A stretch of 64,000 nt of DNA from Gammaproteobacteria bacterium (GTDB lineage: Bacteria; Pseudomonadota; Gammaproteobacteria; Steroidobacterales; GCA-2729495). The DNA lies in NCBI GenBank assembly GCA_030583605.1, contig CP129466.1, positions 496,001 through 560,000 of the forward strand. The letters are read 5' to 3'. Positions 1 through 7,817 of the stretch are shown here, one piece after another (position 1 is the stretch's first letter; every line of letters starts with the position of its first letter). The translations under genes were made by a program, and so were the position numbers. Below the pieces are notes generated by a model. That model ran no database searches and was not told the origin of the DNA. It was given only the letters and a program-made list of their open reading frames with translations.

Positions 1-1002
1 ATCGGTCACGGCGTTGATGGCCGTCACGCCGGTGCGCTCGCGGATGATGTCACGCCCGACCTGGTTGTCGGTCGACGGCCCGGTCACCACTGCCGGTTCG
101 ATGCCGAACTCCCGGCGCAGCAGTTCGACGCCGCCCCAGGCCGCCACCGGATCGTTCGCCGACAGCACCACGCAGCTGAGCGCGGCGCGGATATCCTCCG
201 CGCGCAGTATCGCCTCCACGCCGTAGGCACCGAGGATGCCGTCACCGAGCTCGAACACGATGACGTCGGGACGCCCCGCCGCCAGCCGCGTCATCATGGT
301 CCGGGTGACGGACGGGCCGGTCGCCGCCGTCGTGCAGACCACGCCGAAGTCGGTGAAGATCATGGTATGGCGTGCGCCGGCATCCTCCATCGCGAGGATG
401 TCGCGGCGCAGGGCGACGCCGGTGGATTTGAAGGCGTCCACCGTGTAATCGAAGTGGCGCAGCCGGCTGACGATCGCGCAGGCGGCCGCCGTCTTGCCGG
501 CATTCATGCAGGTGCCGGCCAGGGCCACGACCGGCACGCCGCGTACGTCGAGCGGCGCTCCGGGGTCGAGCTTTTCGGCGCCGGCGCGCGCCGGCACGCC
601 GATGCGCTCGCCGAGATAGGGAAAGTCGAGCACCGCGCCGAGCACGCGTGCCTCGAACGGCGCGCCGAAGCTCGCGTTGATGGAGTCGCACACGCCGATC
701 ACGCCGCCCATGTTGAGGACCTGCAGCACGTCGCCCGGCGCGACTTTCTCGGGCAGGTGCCCGGAGTAGCCGAACAGCGCCTTGCGATGGCCGAGCGCGC
801 CGACGATGACGTCGCCGCGCTTGAGCTGGGCCTGCCGTCCGCTGGTCAGCTCCAGCGTGTTGTACGTGCCCTTGTTGTTGAGGATCTCCGCGGCGACCAG
901 CACCCCCTCCTCGCAGGGAATGTCCGCGCCCACGCGCAGCTCACGCGTGATGTGCGCGTGCTGCGCGACGGAGCCGATCTTGTCGGCGATGACGGTTTTC
1001 AC
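1..1002 (-). CDS. P-loop NTPase-type protein coupled to argG (partial)
   Basis: The gene runs off the window, so its C-terminus is missing; 334 codons are visible. The start is a GTG (complement of 1000-1002) that overlaps the argG stop in a GTGA, so translation is probably coupled to argG. After an N-terminal beta-rich part of about 165 residues, the motif GTCMNAGKT follows a hydrophobic strand. This fits the GTxxxxGKT nucleotide-binding loop of dethiobiotin synthetase, CobQ and DUF1611-like SIMIBI NTPases. No membrane segment or signal peptide is seen. Position argues for a link to arginine metabolism, but no known arginine enzyme has this fold, so function is open. DUF1611-like is my nearest guess. 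Confidence 0.7.
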   Translation of the reverse strand, partial: MKTVIADKIGSVAQHAHITRELRVGADIPCEEGVLVAAEILNNKGTYNTLELTSGRQAQLKRGDVIVGALGHRKALFGYSGHLPEKVAPGDVLQVLNMGGVIGVCDSINASFGAPFEARVLGAVLDFPYLGERIGVPARAGAEKLDPGAPLDVRGVPVVALAGTCMNAGKTAAACAIVSRLRHFDYTVDAFKSTGVALRRDILAMEDAGARHTMIFTDFGVVCTTAATGPSVTRTMMTRLAAGRPDVIVFELGDGILGAYGVEAILRAEDIRAALSCVVLSANDPVAAWGGVELLRREFGIEPAVVTGPSTDNQVGRDIIRERTGVTAINAVTD

Positions 1003-2231
1003 CGCGATACCCCGCCGGTGCCGCCGGCGGCCCGCGTTTGCAGGATGCCGGGCAGCGAGAGGATGCGCGAGTAGCCGAGCGCGTCGGCCGGCGTCCACTC
1101 ACCCGCCTTCTCGCCATACACGCCCTTGGTGGCGGCCAGCAGTGAATGCGGCGAAATGACGCCTTCGACGAACAGGTTGCCCGGGCGCAGCACCAGGCGC
1201 ACCTCGCCGGTCACCCGCTGCTGCGCGGAGGTGAGCAATGCCTCGATGTCGCGGCAGACCGGGTCGAGCTGGCGGCCTTCGTGGACGAAGTCCCCGTACT
1301 GCGTGGCGACCTGATCCTTGACTCGCTGCTGCGGGCCCGAGAGTGTGAGCTTCTCGAGTTCCCGGTGCGCAACCAGCAGGATCTCGGCGGCCGGCGCCTC
1401 GAACGCTACCCGACCCTTGGTGCCGAGCACCGTGTCGCCGACATGGATGCCGCGGCCGATGCCGTAGGGCCCGGCCAGCCGTTCCAGCGCCTCGATGAGC
1501 GCCACCGGTTTCATGGCCTCGCCGTCGAGCGCGGTCGGCACGCCGGCCGTGAAGCCGATGGTGTGGCGGCCCGCCTTCAGGTTCTTCTCGAAGGCATTGG
1601 CGGAGAGCACCCATGCGCTCTCGGGAATCGACTCGCGCGAGTCGAGCGTCTCGCGCCCGCCGATGGTCACGCCCCAGAGACCCCGGTTGATCGAGTAGGC
1701 GGAGCCACGCGACGGCACGGGCAGGCCGCGCTGCTCCAGGTAACTCTGCTGCTCGGTGCGCACGAAGGCCTGGTCGCGGACCGGCGCCAGCACTTCGAGC
1801 CCCGGGCTGATCGTGCGCAGCGCGACCTCGAAACGTACCTGGTCGTTGCCGGCCGCCGTGCAGCCGTGCGCCACCGTGGTGCTGCCCCGCTCGCGGGCGA
1901 GTTCGGCGAGCAGCGTTGCCTGCACGCCGCGCTCGGCCCCGACGCACAGCGGGTACAGGTGCCCGCGCCGCACGTTGCCGAAGATGAGGAACTTCAGCAC
2001 CCGGTCGAAAAAGATCTCGCGTGCTTCCACCAGCACGTGCTCGATTGCGCCGAGCGTGCGGGCGCGCTCCTCCAGGTCCCTGGCGGCGGCGGCGTCGATC
2101 CCGCCGGTGTTGATGGTCACCGTGACGACCGGGCGGCCGTAGTGCTCCTTCATCCACGGGACACAGAAGGAGGTGTCGAGTCCTCCGGAAAAGCCGAGGA
2201 TGATCGGTGAAGAGCGGTCCGGTGCGTTCAT
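999..2231 (-). CDS. argG: Argininosuccinate synthase
   Basis: The enzyme joins citrulline and aspartate with ATP to form argininosuccinate, the penultimate step of arginine synthesis, in the cytoplasm. The 410-residue product begins MNAPDRSSPIILGFSGGLDT, which carries the SGGLDTS ATP-pyrophosphatase loop of the family. An in-frame extension upstream of this ATG exists but lacks family similarity, and the ATG places the nucleotide-binding loop about 16 residues from the N-terminus as expected. Length fits the usual 400-450 residues. It lies downstream of argR on the same strand and overlaps the next gene by GTGA. An imperfect TGAAT half-site (2271-2276) lies upstream and could be an ArgR target. 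Confidence 0.93.
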   Translation of the reverse strand: MNAPDRSSPIILGFSGGLDTSFCVPWMKEHYGRPVVTVTINTGGIDAAAARDLEERARTLGAIEHVLVEAREIFFDRVLKFLIFGNVRRGHLYPLCVGAERGVQATLLAELARERGSTTVAHGCTAAGNDQVRFEVALRTISPGLEVLAPVRDQAFVRTEQQSYLEQRGLPVPSRGSAYSINRGLWGVTIGGRETLDSRESIPESAWVLSANAFEKNLKAGRHTIGFTAGVPTALDGEAMKPVALIEALERLAGPYGIGRGIHVGDTVLGTKGRVAFEAPAAEILLVAHRELEKLTLSGPQQRVKDQVATQYGDFVHEGRQLDPVCRDIEALLTSAQQRVTGEVRLVLRPGNLFVEGVISPHSLLAATKGVYGEKAGEWTPADALGYSRILSLPGILQTRAAGGTGGVSR

Positions 2232-2301
2232 CGTCCTGGAATCCTGGGTAAGGGGCCGAAGCCCGTGGCGAAATTCACTCTCGGGAGCGTGCTGCCCGCG
2301 G

Positions 2302-2766
2302 CTAGTCGGCCGGGCCGGAGAAAATGGCGCGCAGTCGCGCCACCAGCCGCCGCTGATCGCCGCCCCCCCGGGTCGCGACGAAAATCGTGTCATCGCCGGA
2401 TACCGTCCCGACGATCTCCGACCAGCCGCTGCGGTCCAGATACACGGCCACCCGCTGCGCCGCGCCCTCGGCGGTCTTGACGACCGTCAGGTTGCCCCCG
2501 GCCGTGCGCACGTCGCGCACGAACTCGGCGAGCAGCGCCGCATCGCGGTCGGTTTCCGGGTCCGGCTGCTCGAGTTGCTCGTAGCCGGTATCGAGCTTGG
2601 TGATGCCGAGTTGCTGCAGGTCGCGACTGACGCTCGACTGCGTCGCCCGGATGCCGCGCTCACGCAGCAGGCGGACGAGTTCCGCCTGGCGCGCAACACG
2701 GCGGTTGCGCACGATGGCGAGAATCGCGCGCTGTCGCTTCTGCATCGCTTCGGTTGCAACCGGCAT
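2302..2766 (-). CDS. argR: Arginine repressor ArgR
   Basis: This is the hexameric arginine-sensing repressor. The N-terminal winged-helix region contains the family signature TQSSVSRDLQQLGITK, and the C-terminal oligomerisation/arginine-binding half includes GTVSGDDTIFVATR. From the ATG at 2764-2766 it has 154 residues, the normal size; a GTG at 2779-2781 and an internal ATG at 2743-2745 are alternative starts. It is transcribed toward argG, 70 bp away, so the two may share a transcript. An operator-like half-site upstream suggests autoregulation. Confidence 0.92.
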   Translation of the reverse strand: MPVATEAMQKRQRAILAIVRNRRVARQAELVRLLRERGIRATQSSVSRDLQQLGITKLDTGYEQLEQPDPETDRDAALLAEFVRDVRTAGGNLTVVKTAEGAAQRVAVYLDRSGWSEIVGTVSGDDTIFVATRGGGDQRRLVARLRAIFSGPAD

Positions 2767-2797
2767 GCCTGTCTCATGCACATAACGCCAAGAGGAT

Positions 2798-2814
2798 GCG
2801 CATAATATTCATGA
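2798..2814. promoter_or_regulatory. Candidate ARG box upstream of argR
   Basis: The AT-rich stretch GCGCATAATATTCATGA contains, on the complementary strand, a good TGAAT half-site followed by ATTATG, an imperfect second half of the ARG-box consensus TGAATNNNNATTCA. It lies about 35-45 bp before the argR start, between argR and the divergent phosphatase gene, in an otherwise GC-rich area. Only one half matches well, so this is tentative. Confidence 0.35.
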
Positions 2815-2940
2815 GCAGCCGGAAGTCAAGCGCCCGTTCGGCGATGCTCCGGACCCTGCCGGCGGGGCTTGGCTTTGCCCGTCGGGGAGCCGAAACTCCG
2901 CCGGTGGTTCGGGCGCAGTCAGGATCGGAAGGACAGCGAA

Positions 2941-3711
2941 ATGGCGACAACCGGGTCCGTGCATCGGCGGCTATGCGGTGCGGCGGCGCTGATGCTGGCG
3001 CTGGCGGTCGCGACTGCGGCCGCGGCCGGGGAGCTGGCCTACATCCCTCCGGGCGCTGTCACGCTCGAGCGCTACCTGCCGCCGCCGCCGTCCCCCGGGT
3101 CGGAGGAAGCAAGGCGCGACCTGCAGGCCGTGCTCGAGCTCCAGCACGGCCGCACTGCGTCGGAGGTGGCCGAGGCGCAAGCGGACCAGGAGGTGTCGGT
3201 GTTCCGCTTTGCCGACGTAATGGGGCCGGAGTTCACGGCCCGCCGGCTGCCGCTGACTGCCGTGCTGGCGCGACGCGCCTGCCGCGAGTCCGGCGCGCTG
3301 ACGGCGGCCGCCAAGCGCCACTGGGACCGCCCGCGACCCTTCGTTGCGAGCGAGGCGGTCGAGCCCGTCCTGCGCCGGCCCGCGAATGCGTCGTACCCGA
3401 GTGGGCACTCCGCCTGCGGCTACCTGTGGGCCATCCTGCTCGGCGAAATGCTGCCCGAGCAACGCAGCATCGTGCTCCGGCGCGGCATGCGCTACGGCAT
3501 GAATCGTGTCGTCGGCGGCGTGCATTATCCGTCCGACGTCGAGGCCGGGCGCATCGCTGCGGTAGCCGTCGCCACGGCGCTTTTTGCCAGCGAAGCGTTT
3601 CGCAACGACTTCCATGCGGCCCGCGCGGAGCTGCATGCGACACTGCCCGGCACGGCCGCGCCGCGCGCGGAGCCGGCACCGGCCGGCGCCAGCGCACCGC
3701 CTCCGCACTGA
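2941..3711 (+). CDS. Periplasmic PAP2-family (class A) acid phosphatase
   Basis: The 256-residue product begins with a signal peptide (hydrophobic LCGAAALMLALAVATAAAAG). It then carries the three PAP2 phosphatase motifs in order: KRHWDRPRP, YPSGHSACG and NRVVGGVHYPSDVEAG. The conserved Lys/Arg, Ser-Gly-His and Arg-His-Asp residues are all present, so the enzyme should be active on phosphomonoesters in the periplasm. This resembles PhoN-type nonspecific acid phosphatases. GGAAGGAC precedes the ATG at good spacing. The proline- and alanine-rich C-terminal tail of about 25 residues is likely disordered. It is divergent from argR. Confidence 0.9.
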   Translation: MATTGSVHRRLCGAAALMLALAVATAAAAGELAYIPPGAVTLERYLPPPPSPGSEEARRDLQAVLELQHGRTASEVAEAQADQEVSVFRFADVMGPEFTARRLPLTAVLARRACRESGALTAAAKRHWDRPRPFVASEAVEPVLRRPANASYPSGHSACGYLWAILLGEMLPEQRSIVLRRGMRYGMNRVVGGVHYPSDVEAGRIAAVAVATALFASEAFRNDFHAARAELHATLPGTAAPRAEPAPAGASAPPPH

Positions 3712-3735
3712 GGGCGCTGCGCGGCAAACGGCGCA

Positions 3736-4488
3736 TCAGCGGAGGAGAAATTCCTCGCGCGAACTGCCGGCCGGCGCGCCGCCTGCATCGAAGCGGCGTT
3801 CCTCGAAAACGCAGCGGCCCTCGGCATCCATCAGCAGCAGCGTGCTGGCGCGGGTGCCGTAGCGGTCGCCGAGCACGAACGGTGCGCGGGCTGCGGGGTG
3901 CTCGTCCCCGGGGCTGCCACCGACCGGTTCGCGCCGGCCGAGCAGCCCGAACACCGTTTCGCGGTCGAGTACGGTGGCGCCCAACGCTGCACGCAGGCCG
4001 GCCTCGAGGAGCCCGGCTTTCGGCGGCGGTCGTTCCCGCGGCGCGTTGGTCAGTACCGATATACCGACGGGTAAGGTCCAGCGATGCGGCGAGCCGCTGC
4101 CCGCGGTCAGGAAACCGCGCAACTGCACGCGGGTGCCCACGACCAGACTGAACCCCGCGTAGTGTCCCTCGGTCACCGCTACGGCATCGAGGAAACGCCC
4201 ACTCGGGGTCTCGCCTGTGACGAACTCGCGCACCAGCGCACCGCGGCTCCTGGTGTGCCCGGCGCCCGGCGGGCGGCGCGGGTCGTTGACGACCACGGCG
4301 AAGCGCCCGCCCCGGCTCACCGCGAGCCAGCTGCCGCCGGCGACCAGGTCGCGCCCGCCGAGCACGTGCCCGGCGTTTTCCCACCAGCCCGCAGCGGCGG
4401 TGGGACGATCGTGGAACTCGTCGCGATTGCCGGCGACCACGAGCGGGTAGAGCGGGGACGCGCGCCACGCGATGGCGACCAGGCACAT
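3736..4488 (-). CDS. NRDE/TANGO2-family protein
   Basis: The 250-residue protein starts MCLVAIAWRASPLYPLVVAGNRDE, showing the Asn-Arg-Asp-Glu motif and the Cys2 that define the NRDE (TANGO2/Ser-rich T10) family. Biochemical function is unsettled for the family. The start shares one base with the nudC stop (TGATG), so it is translated with nudC as the last gene of an flhC-like/nudC/NRDE operon. Confidence 0.88.
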   Translation of the reverse strand: MCLVAIAWRASPLYPLVVAGNRDEFHDRPTAAAGWWENAGHVLGGRDLVAGGSWLAVSRGGRFAVVVNDPRRPPGAGHTRSRGALVREFVTGETPSGRFLDAVAVTEGHYAGFSLVVGTRVQLRGFLTAGSGSPHRWTLPVGISVLTNAPRERPPPKAGLLEAGLRAALGATVLDRETVFGLLGRREPVGGSPGDEHPAARAPFVLGDRYGTRASTLLLMDAEGRCVFEERRFDAGGAPAGSSREEFLLR

Positions 4489-5441
4489 CAGCGCGCCTCC
4501 GGCGGCTGGTCCGGGCGGCGCAGAAACTCACCGTCACGATGCAGTTGCGCGAGTCCCGGGCCCGGCACTGCATCGAACCAGTCTTCGATCAAACGCCAGG
4601 CGACCGAGGCGCGCGGCGGCAGCACCACCGCGCCGGCGGCCAGTTCTTCGCGGCTGAACCAGCGCGCCTCGGCCAGCTCACCGTCGTTCAGCCGGATGTC
4701 GCTGCTCGTCGCCATGGCGTGAAAGCCGATCATGAGCGATGCGGGAAAGGGCCAGGGCTGCGACGCCCGATAGCAGCACTGCGTGATCCGCACGTCGGTC
4801 TCCTCCATGACCTCGCGCCGCACCGCGTCCTCCAGCGCTTCGCCCGGTTCCGCGAACCCGGCGATGGTCGAGAAACGATCCGTGGGCCAGCTCGGCTGGC
4901 GGCCCAGCAGGCAATGCTGGTCGCGGTGCACCAGGACGATGATGGCCGGATCGAGCCGCGGGAAGCTCCGGTGGCCGCAGCCCGCGCTGCTGCAGGCGAG
5001 CACGAAGCCGCCTTCGGCCGCCTGCGTGGCGGCGCCGCAGACCCCGCAATGACGGTGGTGCCGATGCCAGTTGACCATGGCGCGCGCGTAGGCCAGCAGG
5101 CCGGCATCGGCCGCGCTCACGCGGTTGACGAGATCGCGCAGGCCGCCGAATTCGCCGACGCCACGCGGCGCTTCGCGCTCCTCGAGCGCGATGGCGAACA
5201 GGTGACCGCCGGTTTCCATCCCGAGGTAGATGGCGCCGGTGAGCGGCGGCAGCCGTTGGCCGAGCTCCGCGCGGCTGAGCCGCGCCGCGCGCCCGTCGCG
5301 GATCAGGGGCTGCGCCTCCCATACCGGCAGGAAGCGAGTGGTTGCGTCGGCCCAGGCCTGCGCGAGCGCTGCGGCGTCGTGGCGCAACGCGGTATTGCGC
5401 GCGATGAATTCGCCGGAGAAGAACACTGCGGATTCAGGCAT
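4488..5441 (-). CDS. nudC: NADH pyrophosphatase / NAD-capped RNA hydrolase NudC
   Basis: The Nudix hydrolase cleaves NADH and the NAD cap of RNA. The 317-residue protein has an N-terminal NudC domain, a four-cysteine zinc ribbon (CGVCGAAT and a second pair around CSSAGCGH) and a Nudix box beginning GFAEPGEALEDAVRREVMEE. The family SQPWPFP segment follows it. The ATG at 5439-5441 overlaps the upstream flhC-like gene by 8 bp, and the stop overlaps the NRDE gene, indicating one operon. Confidence 0.93.
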   Translation of the reverse strand: MPESAVFFSGEFIARNTALRHDAAALAQAWADATTRFLPVWEAQPLIRDGRAARLSRAELGQRLPPLTGAIYLGMETGGHLFAIALEEREAPRGVGEFGGLRDLVNRVSAADAGLLAYARAMVNWHRHHRHCGVCGAATQAAEGGFVLACSSAGCGHRSFPRLDPAIIVLVHRDQHCLLGRQPSWPTDRFSTIAGFAEPGEALEDAVRREVMEETDVRITQCCYRASQPWPFPASLMIGFHAMATSSDIRLNDGELAEARWFSREELAAGAVVLPPRASVAWRLIEDWFDAVPGPGLAQLHRDGEFLRRPDQPPEAR

Positions 5442-6066
5442 CCGGGACCGGCGCTTCGCCCCGCTGCCCGGCAGGTGCGTTCGCGGCGGATCTCGCCTCG
5501 GCACGGGTGCGATAGTCCTTGAGTTCGCAGAACGGGCAGCGCCGGTAATCGAGCGCATAGGCGTCCTGCACATAGGCGCCGCCGCAGGTGCCGCATTCCG
5601 CAAAATACAGTTCGCGACTCTCCACGAGGGAATGGTACAGATTCCAGGCCCACTCGAACGACAGCCGCGGCTCGGGGTGCACGCCGCGATAGGCCTCGAA
5701 GGCCTGGCAGATGCGCTCGCCGAGCGCAACGCGGCTGGCGCCCCCGGTCCGTTCGGCCCGCCCGTTCCTGACGATCTGCGCGGCGTCACACAGCAGGAAC
5801 AACCCGGCGAGCAGTGAGGCTTCCAGCTGGTGGGGGGTGGAGTTGACGAACTGCCGGATACGCGTGGGTGACTTGCCGCGGTGGCGCCGTATCACCGCGC
5901 CCGGCGCGGACCTGAAATAGGCGTTGTAGATCTTGCGGATCCGGTCCTCACTGAAACCGGTACAGGCACGGATGGTCCCGGTCCGCGCCTCGTGGCGGAT
6001 CATGCGCACGGCGAGGTTGAACTTGTCGAGTTCGGCGGCATAGCGGTGGTCGGTTACGCGCATCAT
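5434..6066 (-). CDS. FlhC-like transcriptional regulator
   Basis: The 210-residue product resembles the flagellar master regulator subunit FlhC. It has an N-terminal helical region with a helix-turn-helix-like stretch (GFSEDRIRKIYNAYF) and a C-terminal zinc site CGTCGGAYVQDAYALDYRRC followed by PFC, matching the four-cysteine arrangement of FlhC. FlhC works as a heteromer with FlhD, and an FlhD-like gene is divergent just upstream. TGGAGGG precedes the ATGATG start at good spacing; a TTG at 6078 is less likely. No flagellar gene is in the window, so the target regulon is unknown. It is first in an operon with nudC. Confidence 0.78.
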   Translation of the reverse strand: MMRVTDHRYAAELDKFNLAVRMIRHEARTGTIRACTGFSEDRIRKIYNAYFRSAPGAVIRRHRGKSPTRIRQFVNSTPHQLEASLLAGLFLLCDAAQIVRNGRAERTGGASRVALGERICQAFEAYRGVHPEPRLSFEWAWNLYHSLVESRELYFAECGTCGGAYVQDAYALDYRRCPFCELKDYRTRAEARSAANAPAGQRGEAPVPDA

Positions 6067-6122
6067 TAATCCCTCCAAAACGCCAAAATAATGACTTTTT
6101 GACCAGTAATTCGATGTTCTCC

Positions 6123-6164
6123 TGCCATATATGGGAAAAAAAGCCCATATATGGCAAATATACT
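6123..6164. promoter_or_regulatory. Palindromic operator/promoter between flhC-like and flhD-like genes
   Basis: Two 13-bp arms, TGCCATATATGGG (6123-6135) and its exact reverse complement (6144-6156), flank an 8-nt A-rich spacer. Each arm contains CCATATATGG, itself a perfect 10-bp palindrome, so the same dyad occurs twice 20 bp apart. A -10-like TATACT (6159-6164) abuts the right arm toward the flhD-like gene, which puts the -35 position inside the repeat. It lies in a 131-bp AT-rich divergent gap. An operator for the neighbouring regulators is the natural reading; a structured RNA element is the alternative. Confidence 0.65.
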
Positions 6165-6197
6165 AAACTGCAGGCGCAGTGCGGGGAGGACAACAAA

Positions 6198-6830
6198 ATG
6201 CAATGCGAAGGTCCGGATACGCAGTTCTTCGCGGAGATCCGCGAGTTGAATCTGGAGTTCGTCGAGCTGCTGGCGCAGGCGAGGGATCGGGGAGAGGCCT
6301 CCGTATTCGGGCTCGACAGCGGGGTGCTCGACGCCATTCGCCGGCTCGGCCACGCACAGCGCGAGGCCATTGCGGCGACCCCCTGTCTGTTGGCGGGATT
6401 TCACGCGGGCAATGCGGGAGCTGTCGCGCTCGGCGTCGCCGAGCCGCTGCCGGGGCACCACGCGCAATGGATCACGGCGGCGCGCCTGTTTGCCGCGGGT
6501 GTGCTCGGGTACGCCTGGCAGATGGCGCGTCGCGACCGGTTGCGGGCGGCGCTCTGTGCCGGGCCGGTGGCCTCGATGCTGGCCGGGAAGATGAGTTTTC
6601 GCGAGATGCGCGGCACCGCCGAGCACGCGTTGCAGAGGCTGGAAGCGCGATTCCATGGCCGCCACCGCTTCTGGCCTGACCTCATCAGCGCCGCACGGGA
6701 CGGGCATGCCGGACGGCTCGATCTGGCACGCCTCACGGCGATTCAGCTGGCGATCGGCGAACTCGACCGGCGGGACCGCTACGGCGCGCGCGCCGGCGTC
6801 CATGAAAACAGGCTGAGCGCGCTTCGGTAG
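6198..6830 (+). CDS. FlhD-like regulator with C-terminal extension
   Basis: The 210-residue protein starts at ATG 6198 after GGGGAGGAC. Residues about 9-70 (FFAEIRELNLEFVELLAQAR onward) align by eye with E. coli FlhD: the I-x-(D/E)-(I/L)-N-L pattern, LLAQ, AS-x-F and a following L-x-x-L-x-x-x-Q. FlhD is only about 116 residues, so about 140 C-terminal residues are an added helical region I do not recognise. Its neighbour is FlhC-like, which supports the call. Upstream lies a duplicated palindrome likely used for control. The pair appears to be a non-flagellar, divergently arranged relative of flhDC. Confidence 0.65.
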   Translation: MQCEGPDTQFFAEIRELNLEFVELLAQARDRGEASVFGLDSGVLDAIRRLGHAQREAIAATPCLLAGFHAGNAGAVALGVAEPLPGHHAQWITAARLFAAGVLGYAWQMARRDRLRAALCAGPVASMLAGKMSFREMRGTAEHALQRLEARFHGRHRFWPDLISAARDGHAGRLDLARLTAIQLAIGELDRRDRYGARAGVHENRLSALR

Positions 6831-6884
6831 CGACGCCCCGACCGTGTTGGCGCCAATGCGGGGCGCTAGGCACAATGGCGCGCC

Positions 6885-7817
6885 ATGTCAGCGCTCGCCG
6901 TTCGCAACCTCGTCAAGACCTATCCCAATGGCGTGCAGGCGCTGCGCGGCATCGACCTCGACGTCCCGGATGGCGATTTCTTCGCGCTGCTCGGCCCGAA
7001 CGGCGCCGGCAAGACCACCCTGATCGGCATCATCACCTCGCTCGTCAACAAGACATCGGGTGAGGTGCGCGTCTTCGGCCACAGCCTCGACACGGATCTC
7101 GCCGCGGTGAAGGCGAGCATCGGGGTGGTGCCGCAGGAGCTGAACATCAACTACTGGGATTCGGTCGAGAACATCGTGACCATCCAGGCGGGCTTCTATG
7201 GCATGACGCCGCGGCGGGCGGCAGCGCGGGCCGAGGTGTGCCTGCGTCAGTTGCAGCTCTGGGACCGGCGCAAGGACAGCGGGCGGAATCTTTCCGGCGG
7301 CATGAAGCGGCGCCTGATGATTGCGCGTGCACTGATGCACGAGCCGCGGCTGCTGATACTCGACGAGCCCACCGCGGGTGTGGACATCGAGATTCGCCGC
7401 TCCATGTGGCAGTTCCTGCGCGAGATCAACCGCAGCGGCACGACCATCATCCTCACCACCCACTACCTCGAGGAAGCCGAGAACCTGTGCCGGCAGGTGG
7501 CGATCATCGACCACGGCCGCATCGTGGAGCGCGACCGCATGAGCAACGTCCTGCGCAAGCTGCAGGCCGAGATGTTCATCCTGAGCCTGCGTGAGACGCT
7601 GTCCGTGCCGCCGGTGCTGCCCGGTTACGAGGTGAGTCTCGTCAACGATCACGACATCGAGGTCGTGGTGACGAAGGACCGGGACCTCAACGGCGTGTTC
7701 GCCGCACTGACGGCCGCCGGGCTGCAGGTCATCAGCATGCGCAACAAGGCCAATCGGCTGGAAGAGCTGTTCATGCGGCTCACGGCCCGGGAGCGTGGTG
7801 AGGGAGCGGCGCCGTGA
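6885..7817 (+). CDS. yadG: ABC exporter ATP-binding protein (YadG-like)
   Basis: The 310-residue ATPase has Walker A GPNGAGKTT, a Q-loop VVPQELNINYWDSVEN, signature NLSGGMKRRLMIARAL, Walker B LLILDEPTAGVD and a switch His in LTTHYLEEAE. It is closest to ABC-2 type exporters of the YadG/DrrA kind. Its stop overlaps the GTG start of the permease gene by four bases, so the two form a transporter. Substrate is not evident from sequence. Confidence 0.93.
   Translation: MSALAVRNLVKTYPNGVQALRGIDLDVPDGDFFALLGPNGAGKTTLIGIITSLVNKTSGEVRVFGHSLDTDLAAVKASIGVVPQELNINYWDSVENIVTIQAGFYGMTPRRAAARAEVCLRQLQLWDRRKDSGRNLSGGMKRRLMIARALMHEPRLLILDEPTAGVDIEIRRSMWQFLREINRSGTTIILTTHYLEEAENLCRQVAIIDHGRIVERDRMSNVLRKLQAEMFILSLRETLSVPPVLPGYEVSLVNDHDIEVVVTKDRDLNGVFAALTAAGLQVISMRNKANRLEELFMRLTARERGEGAAP

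Noticed and set aside
1146..2210. A 354-codon frame antisense to argG
   Set aside because: argG is clear on the other strand and this frame has no start signal or motif.
2754..4151. A 465-codon frame overlapping the PAP2 phosphatase gene
   Set aside because: It reads the phosphatase in a shifted frame and is Arg-rich; the phosphatase frame holds all catalytic motifs.
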